Part shown: positions 26,957 through 35,557 of the stretch, piece by piece
How positions within the stretch are numbered: the first letter of the stretch is position 1
Layout: each line of letters begins with the position of its first letter
Assembly (NCBI RefSeq): GCF_001580615.1
Contig: NZ_LHZC01000056.1
Location: 62,001-126,000 of the forward strand
Reading direction: 5' to 3'
Length of the DNA stretch: 64,000 nucleotides
Source of the DNA: Acetobacter malorum
GTDB taxonomy: Bacteria > Pseudomonadota > Alphaproteobacteria > Acetobacterales > Acetobacteraceae
Notes under the pieces: model-generated
Database searches by the model: none
Seen by the model: the letters and a program-made list of their open reading frames with translations, nothing else
Told to the model about the DNA's origin: nothing
Program-made: the position numbers and the translations under genes

Positions 26957-28681
26957 TCACGCGGCTCCCTGCCGTGCCACAACGCGGCCCATCTGGAGGT
27001 CCACACGCCGTCCGTTAAACATGTGTACAGCTGCGGAATGGGTGGCGAGAACAACCGTCCGGCGCAGCGCCAGACGTTGCAGGCTTTCAAAAACGCTTTT
27101 CTCTGTAGCGGGGTCCAGATGTGCTGTTGGTTCATCCAGCAGCAGGATGGGGGCATTTTTCAGATAAGCGCGCGCAATGGCAATACGCTGAGCCTGACCA
27201 CCAGAAAGACCAAAGCCGCCTTCCCCGATCCGCGTTTCCAGACCATCCGGCAGAGATGGTAAAAACTGATCGACAGCAGCTGCTTTTACAGCAGCCATCA
27301 GGTCCGCCTCATCCGCGTCCGGGCGGGCAAACAGAATATTGTCTTTCAGCGTGCCAGCGAACAGAACCGGTTTCTGGCCAATCCATGAGATCATACGAGA
27401 CAGGGAATCAGGGACAATACTATCCAGCGGCGCCCCGTTGAACCGCACACTCCCGCTATCCGGCTGAATGAAGCCAAGCAGCAGTTCCATGATGGTTGAT
27501 TTGCCAGAACCGGAAGGGCCGGCCAGAATCAGGGTTTCCCCGGCAGGAACGGTAAAGCTGACATGGTCCAGCGCAGGTCCACGCGCGGGGTCCCACGTAA
27601 AGCAAACATCTTCCAGTGACACCATGACGCCGGAGGCATTCACGGTGCGTGCGCCGTCTGGTGACGGACGCGGCAAAGCTTCGGGCAGATCCAGAATGGC
27701 CGTGGCGGCGCCCTGCGCATGAGCGCGATCCTGATAGGCCAGAGCCAGACCACGCAGGGGTGCGAAAAATTCAGGGATCACCAGCAGGACAAACAGGCCA
27801 CTGGTGAGCGTATAAGCCAGAGCCGGAGAAGCAGTCCCGCCCGAAAGCAGGGCCATGGCCTGCTTGCCGTCCATAATGGCGACCAGCACCAGTGCGATGA
27901 CCATGGCGCAATCAATGGAGGCGGAAGACAGAAACGCAACGCGCAGAATTTTCATGGTGCGCAGCCGCAGTTCTTCGGCAGCCTGCCCCAGCCGTTCCGT
28001 TTCATCATCCGCGCGGCCTGCCAGCACAATGGTGGCAATCCCTTTCACGCGGTCCAGAAAACGGGCCTGAAGGCGGGTCATCGCTAAAAATTGTTTGCGG
28101 GATGCGACGGCCGCGCCAATCCCAAACAGAGCCTGACCAAACGGCACGGAAGCACCGCACAAGCCGAGCACTAAAGCCGCGCGGGGCTGAATGAAGCCTA
28201 CGGGCAGTAAAATCAGGAGCGGTGCGGCAATCCACAGAACAGAAGCCGGCACCCAGCGGCCAAAAAAGCCGTCCAGAGCTTCGACGCGATCGACGGCAAT
28301 TGTCGCAAGCTCGCCACTGTGGGTTTTACGGAGCAACGCCGGCCCGCCGGTCAGGATGGAGGCCAGCACCTCCCCCCGCAGCCTGCGTCGGGCATCAATC
28401 CCGGCCTTGGCTGCGGCTGTATCGCTGAGTGCCATAATAAGGGCACGAAGGAGCGCTAACCCCGCAAAAGCCAGAATGGGCCACAAGACAAGAGTTGGCG
28501 CGCCGCCACCCGAGACAAGGCCAACAAGGGCATGCCCGAGAACAGTTGCCACACACCATGCCTGCCCAACACCCAGTAGACTGGACAGCAGTCCGAAAAC
28601 TACAACCGGTCGCGCTGCCTGACGCCCCAGACGCGACTGTGTCCGCGTCCAGCCACGTATCGCTGCTTTGTCACCACTCAT
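26957..28681 (-). CDS. cydD: Thiol reductant ABC exporter subunit CydD
   Basis: Partner of CydC in the inner membrane. 574 residues with an N-terminal six-helix membrane domain and a C-terminal ATPase: Walker A GPSGSGKST (about 385), Q-loop WIGQKPVLF, signature GLSGGQAQRIAIARAYL, Walker B LLLDEPTAHLD. cydD precedes cydC, with the junction TGAGATG implying coupled translation. The order and the length fit the CydDC family well. 132 nt without a gene follow to its right, where the promoter should be. Confidence 0.92.
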   Translation of the reverse strand: MSGDKAAIRGWTRTQSRLGRQAARPVVVFGLLSSLLGVGQAWCVATVLGHALVGLVSGGGAPTLVLWPILAFAGLALLRALIMALSDTAAAKAGIDARRRLRGEVLASILTGGPALLRKTHSGELATIAVDRVEALDGFFGRWVPASVLWIAAPLLILLPVGFIQPRAALVLGLCGASVPFGQALFGIGAAVASRKQFLAMTRLQARFLDRVKGIATIVLAGRADDETERLGQAAEELRLRTMKILRVAFLSSASIDCAMVIALVLVAIMDGKQAMALLSGGTASPALAYTLTSGLFVLLVIPEFFAPLRGLALAYQDRAHAQGAATAILDLPEALPRPSPDGARTVNASGVMVSLEDVCFTWDPARGPALDHVSFTVPAGETLILAGPSGSGKSTIMELLLGFIQPDSGSVRFNGAPLDSIVPDSLSRMISWIGQKPVLFAGTLKDNILFARPDADEADLMAAVKAAAVDQFLPSLPDGLETRIGEGGFGLSGGQAQRIAIARAYLKNAPILLLDEPTAHLDPATEKSVFESLQRLALRRTVVLATHSAAVHMFNGRRVDLQMGRVVARQGAA

Positions 28682-28813
28682 AAACTAGGCATTTATACCG
28701 GACAGCGAAGGACGCAAACACCTAAGGACGCCGCTCCCTACTGCGAGCAGAGCATAACGCCCATGTCGAGGCGTATGAGTGCTGCCTCTTTTATGCATCC
28801 GGAGAGACTTTTT

Positions 28814-30613
28814 TCACTCACTGATCAGCGGAAATACAAATTTATAGACAGTGCCATTTTCCCCGTTGCGGAAAAGTTGGGCATTGAGCTGCCGGGCAAA
28901 GCCGCGAATCAGTTTTCGGCCAATGCCGTGTCGTTCGCCCGGTGTGTCCTCATCAAAACTGCATCCGATTCCATCATCTGCAATCGTCAGGGTGACAATC
29001 TGATCCACCAGCCGCAGCGCGACGGAAATGGTGCCGTGTCGTCCGTCAGGAAAGGCATATTTGATGGAGTTGGTGACAATTTCGGTCATAATCAGCGCCA
29101 GAGGCACGGCCTGATCCGGGTTCATCCGGAAGTCATCGGATTCAACCTTGAGCGTAATCCGCCCGGTCTCGCCCTCTCCCGCAACATGCAAAGTCTGTTC
29201 GCACAACTCCCGCAGGAAGCTGGCCATATCCAGACTATCCAGCCGGTCTTCCGCATAAAGCGTTTTGTGCAGGGTGGCTAAAGCCCGCACCCTGTCACGT
29301 GCAAGGGCGAACTCTGCCCGGACTTCGGGGTGAGAGATTCGGCTGGCCTGCAAGTTCAGCAACGAGGCCACAATCTGGAGATTATTTTTCACCCGGTGGT
29401 GAATTTCACGCATCAGTAATTCCTGATGCGCCATCGCCTTGTTCAGACGTGCTTCATGCCGGCTCAGTCTGCGTGTGGCACGGGTGAAGGCTTGCCCCAA
29501 GCGTTGCAGTTCCAGCGGCATGGCGCGGGTAATACGGGCGTCAAAGACCCCTTCCATCTGCCATTTTTGCACGGAATACGTCAGGCGGCGCAGCGGCCAG
29601 ACCAGAACAATGTTGGCAGCCAGTGTCACGCCAATCAGGCCCGCCACAAGAAGGATCATCAGCGCCGAGATTTCCAGAATCATTGTGCGCAGAGCATCGG
29701 CCTCTCGCGGTGTTCTTTGGGTGGCCACCAGAATATCGGTTCCACCGGCAATAGCCCCCAGCGCATAGCCTCCTTCAGAAGTCGGCATGGAGACAACCGA
29801 GCCCTCGCTGGCCTCAAGCTTCTGCTGCAATTGGTGCACGACCGCAGGGGCTGGTGGCACCCAGCGACAGTCCGTGCAGACGGAAGACAGCGTTCCATCC
29901 TGATTGATCAGCCAGGCCTGTAGCGGATTACTCTCATCAGAAAACGCCTGCCAGCCGGCACTATTGGCCAGATAGGCCGCTTTTCTGGAAAGTTTCAGGA
30001 TGCCGACGAGGTAGCCGCGTGTTTCCGGAATGGAGAGGAAAAGGGCCGGAACTGTAATCCGCAGGAAAGTGCCTTTAGAATCCGGGTTTCCATCTTCCTG
30101 CACGGCTTCCAGCAAGGTGCCCTGAAAAGAGGGCGCTGGCTCTGTAACGCCGATATTCTGGCACCCGCTCCCCGGTGGTGACACCGTCTGGATAACCTGC
30201 CCATCACTATCCAGAATGCCCAGAAAACAGTAGCGCTGCCCACTCATGGTTTCAGCCAGACGCAGGGCATGGCCAATCTGTTCCGGGGTCAGCCCCATCC
30301 CGCCAATGGTTTCCAGCGCACTCCGCAGGCGGTCGGTATCGTGCCGGAACTGCAAGTCCAGCCGCGCAATGGCCGTGGCTGCACGCTGAGCGCTACCAAC
30401 CATCAGTTCATTATAGTTATGAAGGGCCAGAACGGTGCTGATTGCCAGAACAGGAATACCCGAAAGGCAGATCAGCAACCGCATCCGCGCGCTGGTGGTC
30501 GCGAAAATATGGCCCAATCCGGATAGCAGGGAGAGAAGGACATAGCGCACTGAGCGCCATTGTCGCTTCCCCTTCCTCTGCAGATCAGGATTATTCTCCG
30601 CGATCTTCTTCAA
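28814..30613 (-). CDS. Membrane sensor histidine kinase (HisKA_2) of the general stress locus
   Basis: Likely PhyR-directed kinase. Order of parts: transmembrane segment at about 45-65 (MRLLICLSGIPVLAISTVLAL), a periplasmic sensor of about 220 residues, a second transmembrane segment near 300, a HAMP-like linker, then the HisKA_2 phosphoacceptor box EIHHRVKNNLQIVASLLNLQ (His at about 404) and an HATPase domain (EIVTNSIKYAFPDG, ADDGIG). It lies directly behind nepR and ecfG. The start is uncertain: the TTG at 30613 overlaps nepR by 23 nt, with a GTG at 30550 and an ATG at 30484 (which would begin at the first membrane helix) as alternatives. The assignment of the target is by context only. Confidence 0.82.
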   Translation of the reverse strand: MKKIAENNPDLQRKGKRQWRSVRYVLLSLLSGLGHIFATTSARMRLLICLSGIPVLAISTVLALHNYNELMVGSAQRAATAIARLDLQFRHDTDRLRSALETIGGMGLTPEQIGHALRLAETMSGQRYCFLGILDSDGQVIQTVSPPGSGCQNIGVTEPAPSFQGTLLEAVQEDGNPDSKGTFLRITVPALFLSIPETRGYLVGILKLSRKAAYLANSAGWQAFSDESNPLQAWLINQDGTLSSVCTDCRWVPPAPAVVHQLQQKLEASEGSVVSMPTSEGGYALGAIAGGTDILVATQRTPREADALRTMILEISALMILLVAGLIGVTLAANIVLVWPLRRLTYSVQKWQMEGVFDARITRAMPLELQRLGQAFTRATRRLSRHEARLNKAMAHQELLMREIHHRVKNNLQIVASLLNLQASRISHPEVRAEFALARDRVRALATLHKTLYAEDRLDSLDMASFLRELCEQTLHVAGEGETGRITLKVESDDFRMNPDQAVPLALIMTEIVTNSIKYAFPDGRHGTISVALRLVDQIVTLTIADDGIGCSFDEDTPGERHGIGRKLIRGFARQLNAQLFRNGENGTVYKFVFPLISE

Positions 30614-30758
30614 TGAGCTTCAGCAATTCTTCAGGAATAGGCTCGTTCGCCACGTCGTCAAAAAGCTGATGCAGTCCGCGCTTTAACCAGAGATCAAAGG
30701 CCTGATCAGATGTTGTCTCTGGTTTTTTCCGTGGCTTTTTATCCATCGTCTTGCCCAT
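30591..30758 (-). CDS. nepR: Anti-sigma factor NepR
   Basis: Small anti-sigma factor that sequesters the EcfG sigma until phosphorylated PhyR takes it away. The diagnostic motif is FDLWLKRGLHQLFDDVANEPIPEELLKLIEED, which matches the NepR core helices (LxxxLxxxYDxVxxEPxPxxxxxLL pattern). A start at 30758 (55 residues) fits the usual size; ATGs at 30818 and 30746 are alternatives and none has a clear ribosome binding site. It lies between the sigma gene and the kinase gene on one strand, with 131 nt to the former. Confidence 0.85.
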   Translation of the reverse strand: MGKTMDKKPRKKPETTSDQAFDLWLKRGLHQLFDDVANEPIPEELLKLIEEDRGE

Positions 30759-30889
30759 CTGGCGGCATTGCTGCACCCGGCCGGATGGAAAGGTCACATC
30801 GTCCGCGTAAATCGTCATCTGACATGCCCAAGCCTGCTCAGTCTCTTCCCGCTTCTTCGGTGGGCTCTCAGGCCCACACATTCCTTTTA

Positions 30890-31462
30890 TCAAACAGCCT
30901 TAGAAGCGTTCCGGCTGTCCTGCTGGCTGAGCTTGCGGCGGAGTGCTGCTGCCTGTGCTTTAAGCCGTTCATTCCCCACATGCTCTTCACCCGTCATCCA
31001 GGCTTCAAGCTGGCGTCTTGCACGGAATACACGACTTTTGGCCGTACCAACAGCGCACCCAGCAATATCAGCAAGTTCCTGATAGCTCATTCCTTCCAGC
31101 ACACCCAGCACCAAAGCTTCCCGCTGGTCGTCTGGCAGACGTGCAAGGGCTGCATCCAGATCTTTCAGAACAATCCGGTCTTCATGCGGGGCATTGGTCG
31201 CCAGGAAGGAGGCGGGCATATCATCAATGTCGGTCGTATCGCGCTTTTTGCGCAGGTCAGAGATAAAGCGGTTACGCAGAATGCGGTGCATCCAGGCGGC
31301 AAAATTTGTGCCCGGCGCAAAGCTGTTCTGGGCAGCGAGCGCATTGCAAACGGCGTCCTGCACCAGATCTTCCGCTGCCGCGCGATTGCGGGTGAGAGCG
31401 AGAGCCTGAACGCGCAGTTTAGGGAGAATACCGATAACCTGATCGTGGAATGAAACTGTCAT
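30890..31462 (-). CDS. ecfG: ECF sigma factor of the EcfG (general stress) type
   Basis: RNA polymerase sigma factor for the alphaproteobacterial general stress response. 190 residues. The sigma-2 region is ALTRNRAAAEDLVQDAVCNALAAQNSFAPGTNFAAWMHRILRNRFISDLRKKR; the sigma-4 region is LPDDQREALVLGVLEGMSYQELADIAGCAVGTAKSRVFRARRQLEAW. Both are close to the EcfG pattern. GGAG lies 9 nt upstream of the ATG. nepR and the kinase gene follow. It has a C-terminal charged tail of about 25 residues. The gene symbol is by type and context. Confidence 0.87.
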   Translation of the reverse strand: MTVSFHDQVIGILPKLRVQALALTRNRAAAEDLVQDAVCNALAAQNSFAPGTNFAAWMHRILRNRFISDLRKKRDTTDIDDMPASFLATNAPHEDRIVLKDLDAALARLPDDQREALVLGVLEGMSYQELADIAGCAVGTAKSRVFRARRQLEAWMTGEEHVGNERLKAQAAALRRKLSQQDSRNASKAV

Positions 31463-31562
31463 GATCTTTTTCTCCGCCTTTTTGCATTATCTTGCAGGGT
31501 GAATGAATGGCGGCGGGAAAAGGTTGCATCGTTTTTCAAAAAAAATTCTCGAGGGCTCACTA

Positions 31563-32147
31563 TCATGCGGACGGCGGGTTCTCATCATCCGAATCTTCCA
31601 CCAGAGTTTGAAGCTGTGTCCGGGCGCGTGAGACGCGGGTTTTCATGGTGCCAACCGTGACGCCGCAGACCATGGCGGCATCCTCATACGTCATTTCCTG
31701 CGCGCCAATCAGCACCAGTGCTTCCCGCAGGAGTGGCGAAAGCTGCCACAGAAAATTATCCAGTTCCCGGATGGTTTCCCGCTCCTGCAGGGGCGAGCGG
31801 CTTTGCGTGACCCTGTCAGGGCTTGCGGCGTAATCGCTCAGGACTTCTCTTTCCCTGTTGCGATGCCGGGTCTGTTCCAGGAAAAAATTTCGCAGGATGG
31901 AAAAAAGCCACGCCTTAAGGTTGGTGCCGGGCACAAACTGTTCGGACTTGCTGAGAGCCCGCAAAACAGTTTCCTGCACCAGATCATCCGCCAAAGCGGC
32001 ATCTCGTGCCAGAAAACGGGAAAATGCGCGCAGCGACGGAACTAACGTTAACAGCTCTGTGCGAGAGAACGATGTCGTGGCAACATTGTCAGAATGTTGT
32101 CGATCCCGAATCAGAACACTTCCCCTTTTCTGCAAACGATGACACAT
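31563..32147 (-). CDS. Second ECF sigma factor beside the stress locus
   Basis: 194 residues. Sigma-2 LVQETVLRALSKSEQFVPGTNLKAWLFSILRNFFLEQTRHRNRE and sigma-4 LSPLLREALVLIGAQEMTYEDAAMVCGVTVGTMKTRVSRARTQL place it in the same ECF group as the neighbouring ecfG gene, but it is clearly a different paralogue. It is encoded on the same strand 100 nt upstream of ecfG and divergently from phyR. No dedicated anti-sigma gene other than nepR is adjacent. The start is uncertain: no convincing ribosome binding site precedes the ATG at 32147. It may be a second general-stress sigma under NepR control. Confidence 0.83.
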   Translation of the reverse strand: MCHRLQKRGSVLIRDRQHSDNVATTSFSRTELLTLVPSLRAFSRFLARDAALADDLVQETVLRALSKSEQFVPGTNLKAWLFSILRNFFLEQTRHRNREREVLSDYAASPDRVTQSRSPLQERETIRELDNFLWQLSPLLREALVLIGAQEMTYEDAAMVCGVTVGTMKTRVSRARTQLQTLVEDSDDENPPSA

Positions 32148-32203
32148 GTCGTCGTCACGGTCGTGCTTAATCTACGCCCTACTCCACGCGAAGGAGCCTT
32201 GTC

Positions 32204-32965
32204 ATGCCAGAGTCGCTGCGCAGCGCTTTAATTCAGGCGTTACCCTACGGCAGGCGCTATGCCCGCGCACTGACAGGGAGCCAGCCCCGAGGAGATCTTC
32301 TTGTGGCGGAAAGTCTGCGGACACTCACTACGAGCCGCCCGACAGATGATCTGCCCTCTCTTTGCAGGCTTTATCAGGCCATTTCCAGACATTTTGCGAC
32401 GCAGCCAGAGAATGATGGCCCGGAGCATGGTCTCTCCATTATACAGCGCCAACTCCTTCTGCTGACAACGCTGGAAGAAGTCTCGCTGGACATGGCAGCC
32501 AAAATTCTTGGCCTCTCAACTCAAGAAGCCGCTGAAGACCTTGAAACCGCTCACAGCTTTCTCAAGACCGGCATTCAGACATCCGTCCTGATTATTGAGG
32601 ACGAACCGATTATCGCCATGGATATTGAAGATCTCGTGCTGCAATGCGGCCACAAAATTGCAGGTGTTGCCCATACACAGACCGATGCCATTCGTCTGGC
32701 GCGGGAAACCCGTCCCGGCCTGATTCTGGCAGACATTAATCTCGGCGCTGGTGGTGACGGCATGCGCGCCGTGGCGGAAATTACTAAAAGCCATTCCGCT
32801 CCGGTCATTTACGTTACTGCCTATCCTGAGCGATTGCTGACCGGCGAAACGTCTGAACCCAGCTTTGTCATCACCAAGCCGTTTGAACCTTTGACGCTGG
32901 CCGTTGCCACCTATCAGGCCGTTAGTAATTGGGCTGTGGCGCATTCAACAGGGGCCGTTCCATAA
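32204..32965 (+). CDS. phyR: Response regulator PhyR (sigma-like anti-anti-sigma factor)
   Basis: Upon phosphorylation its sigma-like domain mimics EcfG and captures NepR. 253 residues. The N-terminal ECF-sigma-like output domain (1-120, with YARALTGSQPRGDLLVAESLR as the sigma-2 mimic and LTTLEEVSLDMAAKILGLSTQEAAEDL as the sigma-4 mimic) is followed by a receiver domain from about 127 (TSVLIIEDEPIIAMDIEDLV) with phosphoacceptor Asp177 in LADINLG and conserved Lys in ITKPF. This inverted order is specific for PhyR. AAGGAG lies 7 nt upstream of the ATG. Divergent from the two sigma genes. Confidence 0.95.
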   Translation: MPESLRSALIQALPYGRRYARALTGSQPRGDLLVAESLRTLTTSRPTDDLPSLCRLYQAISRHFATQPENDGPEHGLSIIQRQLLLLTTLEEVSLDMAAKILGLSTQEAAEDLETAHSFLKTGIQTSVLIIEDEPIIAMDIEDLVLQCGHKIAGVAHTQTDAIRLARETRPGLILADINLGAGGDGMRAVAEITKSHSAPVIYVTAYPERLLTGETSEPSFVITKPFEPLTLAVATYQAVSNWAVAHSTGAVP

Positions 32966-33009
32966 GATAGCCTCTTGCGTCCGCAGGCGCTCTGCCACAG
33001 AAACAGGGA

Positions 33010-34833
33010 ATGGCTCCCCCTCTCCTTCTCCTTCAGGACATTACTCTCACGCTTGGCGGAAATCCGCTGCTTGATAAGGCAGGTTTTTCTGTTTCGGCGG
33101 GTGAGAGACTCTGTCTGGTCGGCCGCAATGGTTCCGGCAAATCCACACTCCTGAAAATTGCTGCAGGCGTCATTCAACCTGACTCCGGCACGCTGTTCCT
33201 GCAGCCCGGCGCAACCCTGCGCTATCTGCCGCAGGAACCTGACCTGTCCGGTTACGCCACAACAGCCGACTATGTGCTGGCGCAAATTACCGACCCGGCA
33301 TCGGAATGGCGGGCTGCGGCCATGCTGGACGCACTGGGCCTGACCGGAAAGGAAAACCCAGCCAACGTATCCGGCGGTGAAGCCCGGCGCTGTGCAATTG
33401 CCGGGGCGCTGGCCTCTGCCCCCGATATCCTGCTGCTGGATGAGCCCACCAACCATCTGGACATGCCCACCATTGAATGGCTGGAGCGTGAATTGCTCAG
33501 CCTGAACTGCGCCATGGTCATCATCAGTCATGACAGGCGGCTGCTTTCCACGCTCTCCCGCTCGGTGGTCTGGCTGGATCGCGGCATGACCCGGCGTCTT
33601 GATCAGGGCTTCAGCCGATTTGAATCCTGGCGTGAAGAAGTGCTGGAGCAGGAAGAGCGCGATGCGCACAAGCTGGACCGGCAGATTGCGCGGGAAGAAG
33701 ACTGGATGCGGTATGGTGTCACAGCCCGCCGCAAACGGAATGTGCGCCGCGTGGGTGAACTGGCTGCGTTGCGGGCGGCCCGGCGTGATGCTGTTCGCGC
33801 ACAGGGCACAGTGACGCTGAACGTTCAAAGTGCCTCCACATCCAGCCGTCTGGTTGCTGTGGCGGAAAATATCAGCAAATCGTGGGGAGAGCGCTGCATT
33901 GTCCGTAATCTGGACTTACGCGTGCTCCGTGGAGACAGGCTGGCGATTGTCGGTGCCAATGGGGCTGGCAAAACAACCCTGCTCCGGCTTCTTGTCGGAC
34001 AGGACCAGCCCGATAGCGGCACGATTACTCTGGGACCATCACTTTCCATGGTCACGCTGGACCAGCAGCGCCGTACATTGGATCCTAATAAAACACTTGC
34101 CGACACGCTGACGGGTGGTGGCGGTGACATGGTGCAGGTTGGCACGGAAAAGCGCCACGTTATTGGCTACATGAAGGATTTTCTCTTCAAACCCGAGCAG
34201 GCGCGAACACCTGTGGGTGTTCTTTCTGGGGGGGAACGAGGCCGCCTGATGCTGGCCTGCGCACTGGCCCAGCCCTCCAACCTGCTGGTGCTTGACGAAC
34301 CGACAAACGATCTGGATCTGGAAACCCTCGACCTGCTGCAAGAGATGTTAGACGCTTATGAGGGGACCGTCCTGCTGGTAAGTCATGATCGTGATTTTCT
34401 GGACCGGGTCGCAACCTCTGTTCTGACCACAGAGAGCGATGGCATCTGGACGGATTACGCCGGTGGATACAGCGATATGCTGATCCAGAAAAAAGGCGGC
34501 ATAGAAGAAGAGATTGCGTCCGAAAAACCTGTTGTTCGCTCTGCCTCGTCTTCCAAAGAGACAGCCGGCGCTTCTCGCGCACCAGCTAAAAAACTGAGCT
34601 ACAAAGACCAGTTCGCGCTGGATAATCTGCCCAAGGAAATGGAAAAGCTGGAACGGGATGCTCAAGCCCTGCGCACTAAGCTGGCAGATGCTGGCCTGTA
34701 TAGCCGGGACCCGAAACTCTTCCAGAAATACAGTGCGGACCTTGAGAAGATTGAGGCGAAACTCGCTGAATCTGAAGAAAAATGGCTAGAACTGGAGATG
34801 AAGCGGGAAAGTCTGGCTTCCGGGGAAAATTAA
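33010..34833 (+). CDS. uup: ABC-F family ATPase (Uup-like)
   Basis: Soluble tandem ATPase of the ABC-F family; members act on ribosomes, and Uup has been linked to ribosome quality and transposon excision. 607 residues: Walker A1 GRNGSGKST (38-46), signature VSGGEARRCAIA, then a basic linker with the ABC-F pattern (EEDWMRYGVTARRKRNVRRVGELAALR), Walker A2 GANGAGKTT (about 315) and LSGGERGRLMLACAL. The C-terminus is a Lys/Glu-rich coiled coil (LEKIEAKLAESEEKWLELEMKRE), as in Uup. It follows phyR by 44 nt; whether they are co-transcribed is unclear. Confidence 0.88.
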   Translation: MAPPLLLLQDITLTLGGNPLLDKAGFSVSAGERLCLVGRNGSGKSTLLKIAAGVIQPDSGTLFLQPGATLRYLPQEPDLSGYATTADYVLAQITDPASEWRAAAMLDALGLTGKENPANVSGGEARRCAIAGALASAPDILLLDEPTNHLDMPTIEWLERELLSLNCAMVIISHDRRLLSTLSRSVVWLDRGMTRRLDQGFSRFESWREEVLEQEERDAHKLDRQIAREEDWMRYGVTARRKRNVRRVGELAALRAARRDAVRAQGTVTLNVQSASTSSRLVAVAENISKSWGERCIVRNLDLRVLRGDRLAIVGANGAGKTTLLRLLVGQDQPDSGTITLGPSLSMVTLDQQRRTLDPNKTLADTLTGGGGDMVQVGTEKRHVIGYMKDFLFKPEQARTPVGVLSGGERGRLMLACALAQPSNLLVLDEPTNDLDLETLDLLQEMLDAYEGTVLLVSHDRDFLDRVATSVLTTESDGIWTDYAGGYSDMLIQKKGGIEEEIASEKPVVRSASSSKETAGASRAPAKKLSYKDQFALDNLPKEMEKLERDAQALRTKLADAGLYSRDPKLFQKYSADLEKIEAKLAESEEKWLELEMKRESLASGEN

Positions 34834-34890
34834 TTGCGTTTCCCCGCTTGCCAACCCCCCGCTGCTCGGCTAATAGGATCCCCACAAACC

Positions 34891-34965
34891 GGGTGCGTAG
34901 CTCAGCGGTAGAGCATCGCCTTCACACGGCGGGGGTCACAGGTTCAATCCCTGTCGCACCCACCA
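34891..34965 (+). tRNA. tRNA-Val (CAC)
   Basis: Acceptor GGGTGCG pairs with CGCACCC, discriminator A, CCA encoded at 34963-34965. The anticodon arm is TCGCC-TTCACAC-GGCGG with anticodon CAC for Val. The T arm contains GGTTCAATCC. 75 nt. Foreign-looking DNA starts soon after its 3' end, so it is a possible integration site, although I found no repeated 3' end further right. Confidence 0.96.
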
Positions 34966-35167
34966 CGATAAATCGCAGTTTTCTGCTGCTCTTGCGTGGT
35001 TTCCGGTTTCTTCCAAAAAATACATTGGTCCGATTTGGTGCGGAGTATTGGCCGTTGGCACTAGTAAATCCGTGCCAGATCCGTGCCACTTTTTCCGATT
35101 CGGATTGGATGGGAACACCCCCTCCCCTGCGTCAGGATTACGAGGCTGTTCCCACCCTCTCCCGCTC

Positions 35168-35557
35168 TCACACCCCGGAAAATTGCTTCTGCTGTTCCGG
35201 GTGTGTGGCGTAGGTGATGACGGTGGCGTTCTGCCCGTCTGGTGCCGGGATGACCTCACTATCCACCATATGCAGCTTGCGGCGGCGAGCTTCTGCTGGC
35301 GTTTCTCCATTACGAGGCCTCCCGCCTAACGCGCCGTTATGGCGGGAGGCTATGATTTTGGCTGTTGAGGGTGGCCGGTCTGGCGCCGGGGCCAGAGCCG
35401 GCATGTCCAGTGCTGCTTCCATCAGCATCCGCACGGCCTGCTTGCGTGGCATGGGGAACGGCAAGCCGCAGTTTTGCCATTCCTGATACGCTGCGGCCTC
35501 CCCTATCGCACCCCACAGGCACAGCACGCGAGCGCAGCGGAGAGTTCGAAGAACCAT
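35168..35557 (-). CDS. Hypothetical protein, probably truncated at its 5' end by an IS
   Basis: Up to 129 codons. The C-terminal half carries the motif ASRHNGALGGRPRNGETPAEARRR, which resembles basic regulatory or phage-type small proteins with a GGRPR-x-GET element. The middle (PRKQAVRMLMEAALDMP) looks coding as well. The first six or so codons lie within the terminal inverted repeat of the adjacent IS remnant, so the original start is lost or replaced; the Met at 35452 is an internal alternative. No ribosome binding site is evident. The function is unknown and it may no longer be expressed. Confidence 0.35.
   Translation of the reverse strand: MVLRTLRCARVLCLWGAIGEAAAYQEWQNCGLPFPMPRKQAVRMLMEAALDMPALAPAPDRPPSTAKIIASRHNGALGGRPRNGETPAEARRRKLHMVDSEVIPAPDGQNATVITYATHPEQQKQFSGV

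Noticed and set aside
34782-35213. 143-codon plus-strand frame running through tRNA-Val
   Set aside because: It crosses the end of the ABC-F gene and the whole tRNA; it is an artefact of open frames in structured DNA.
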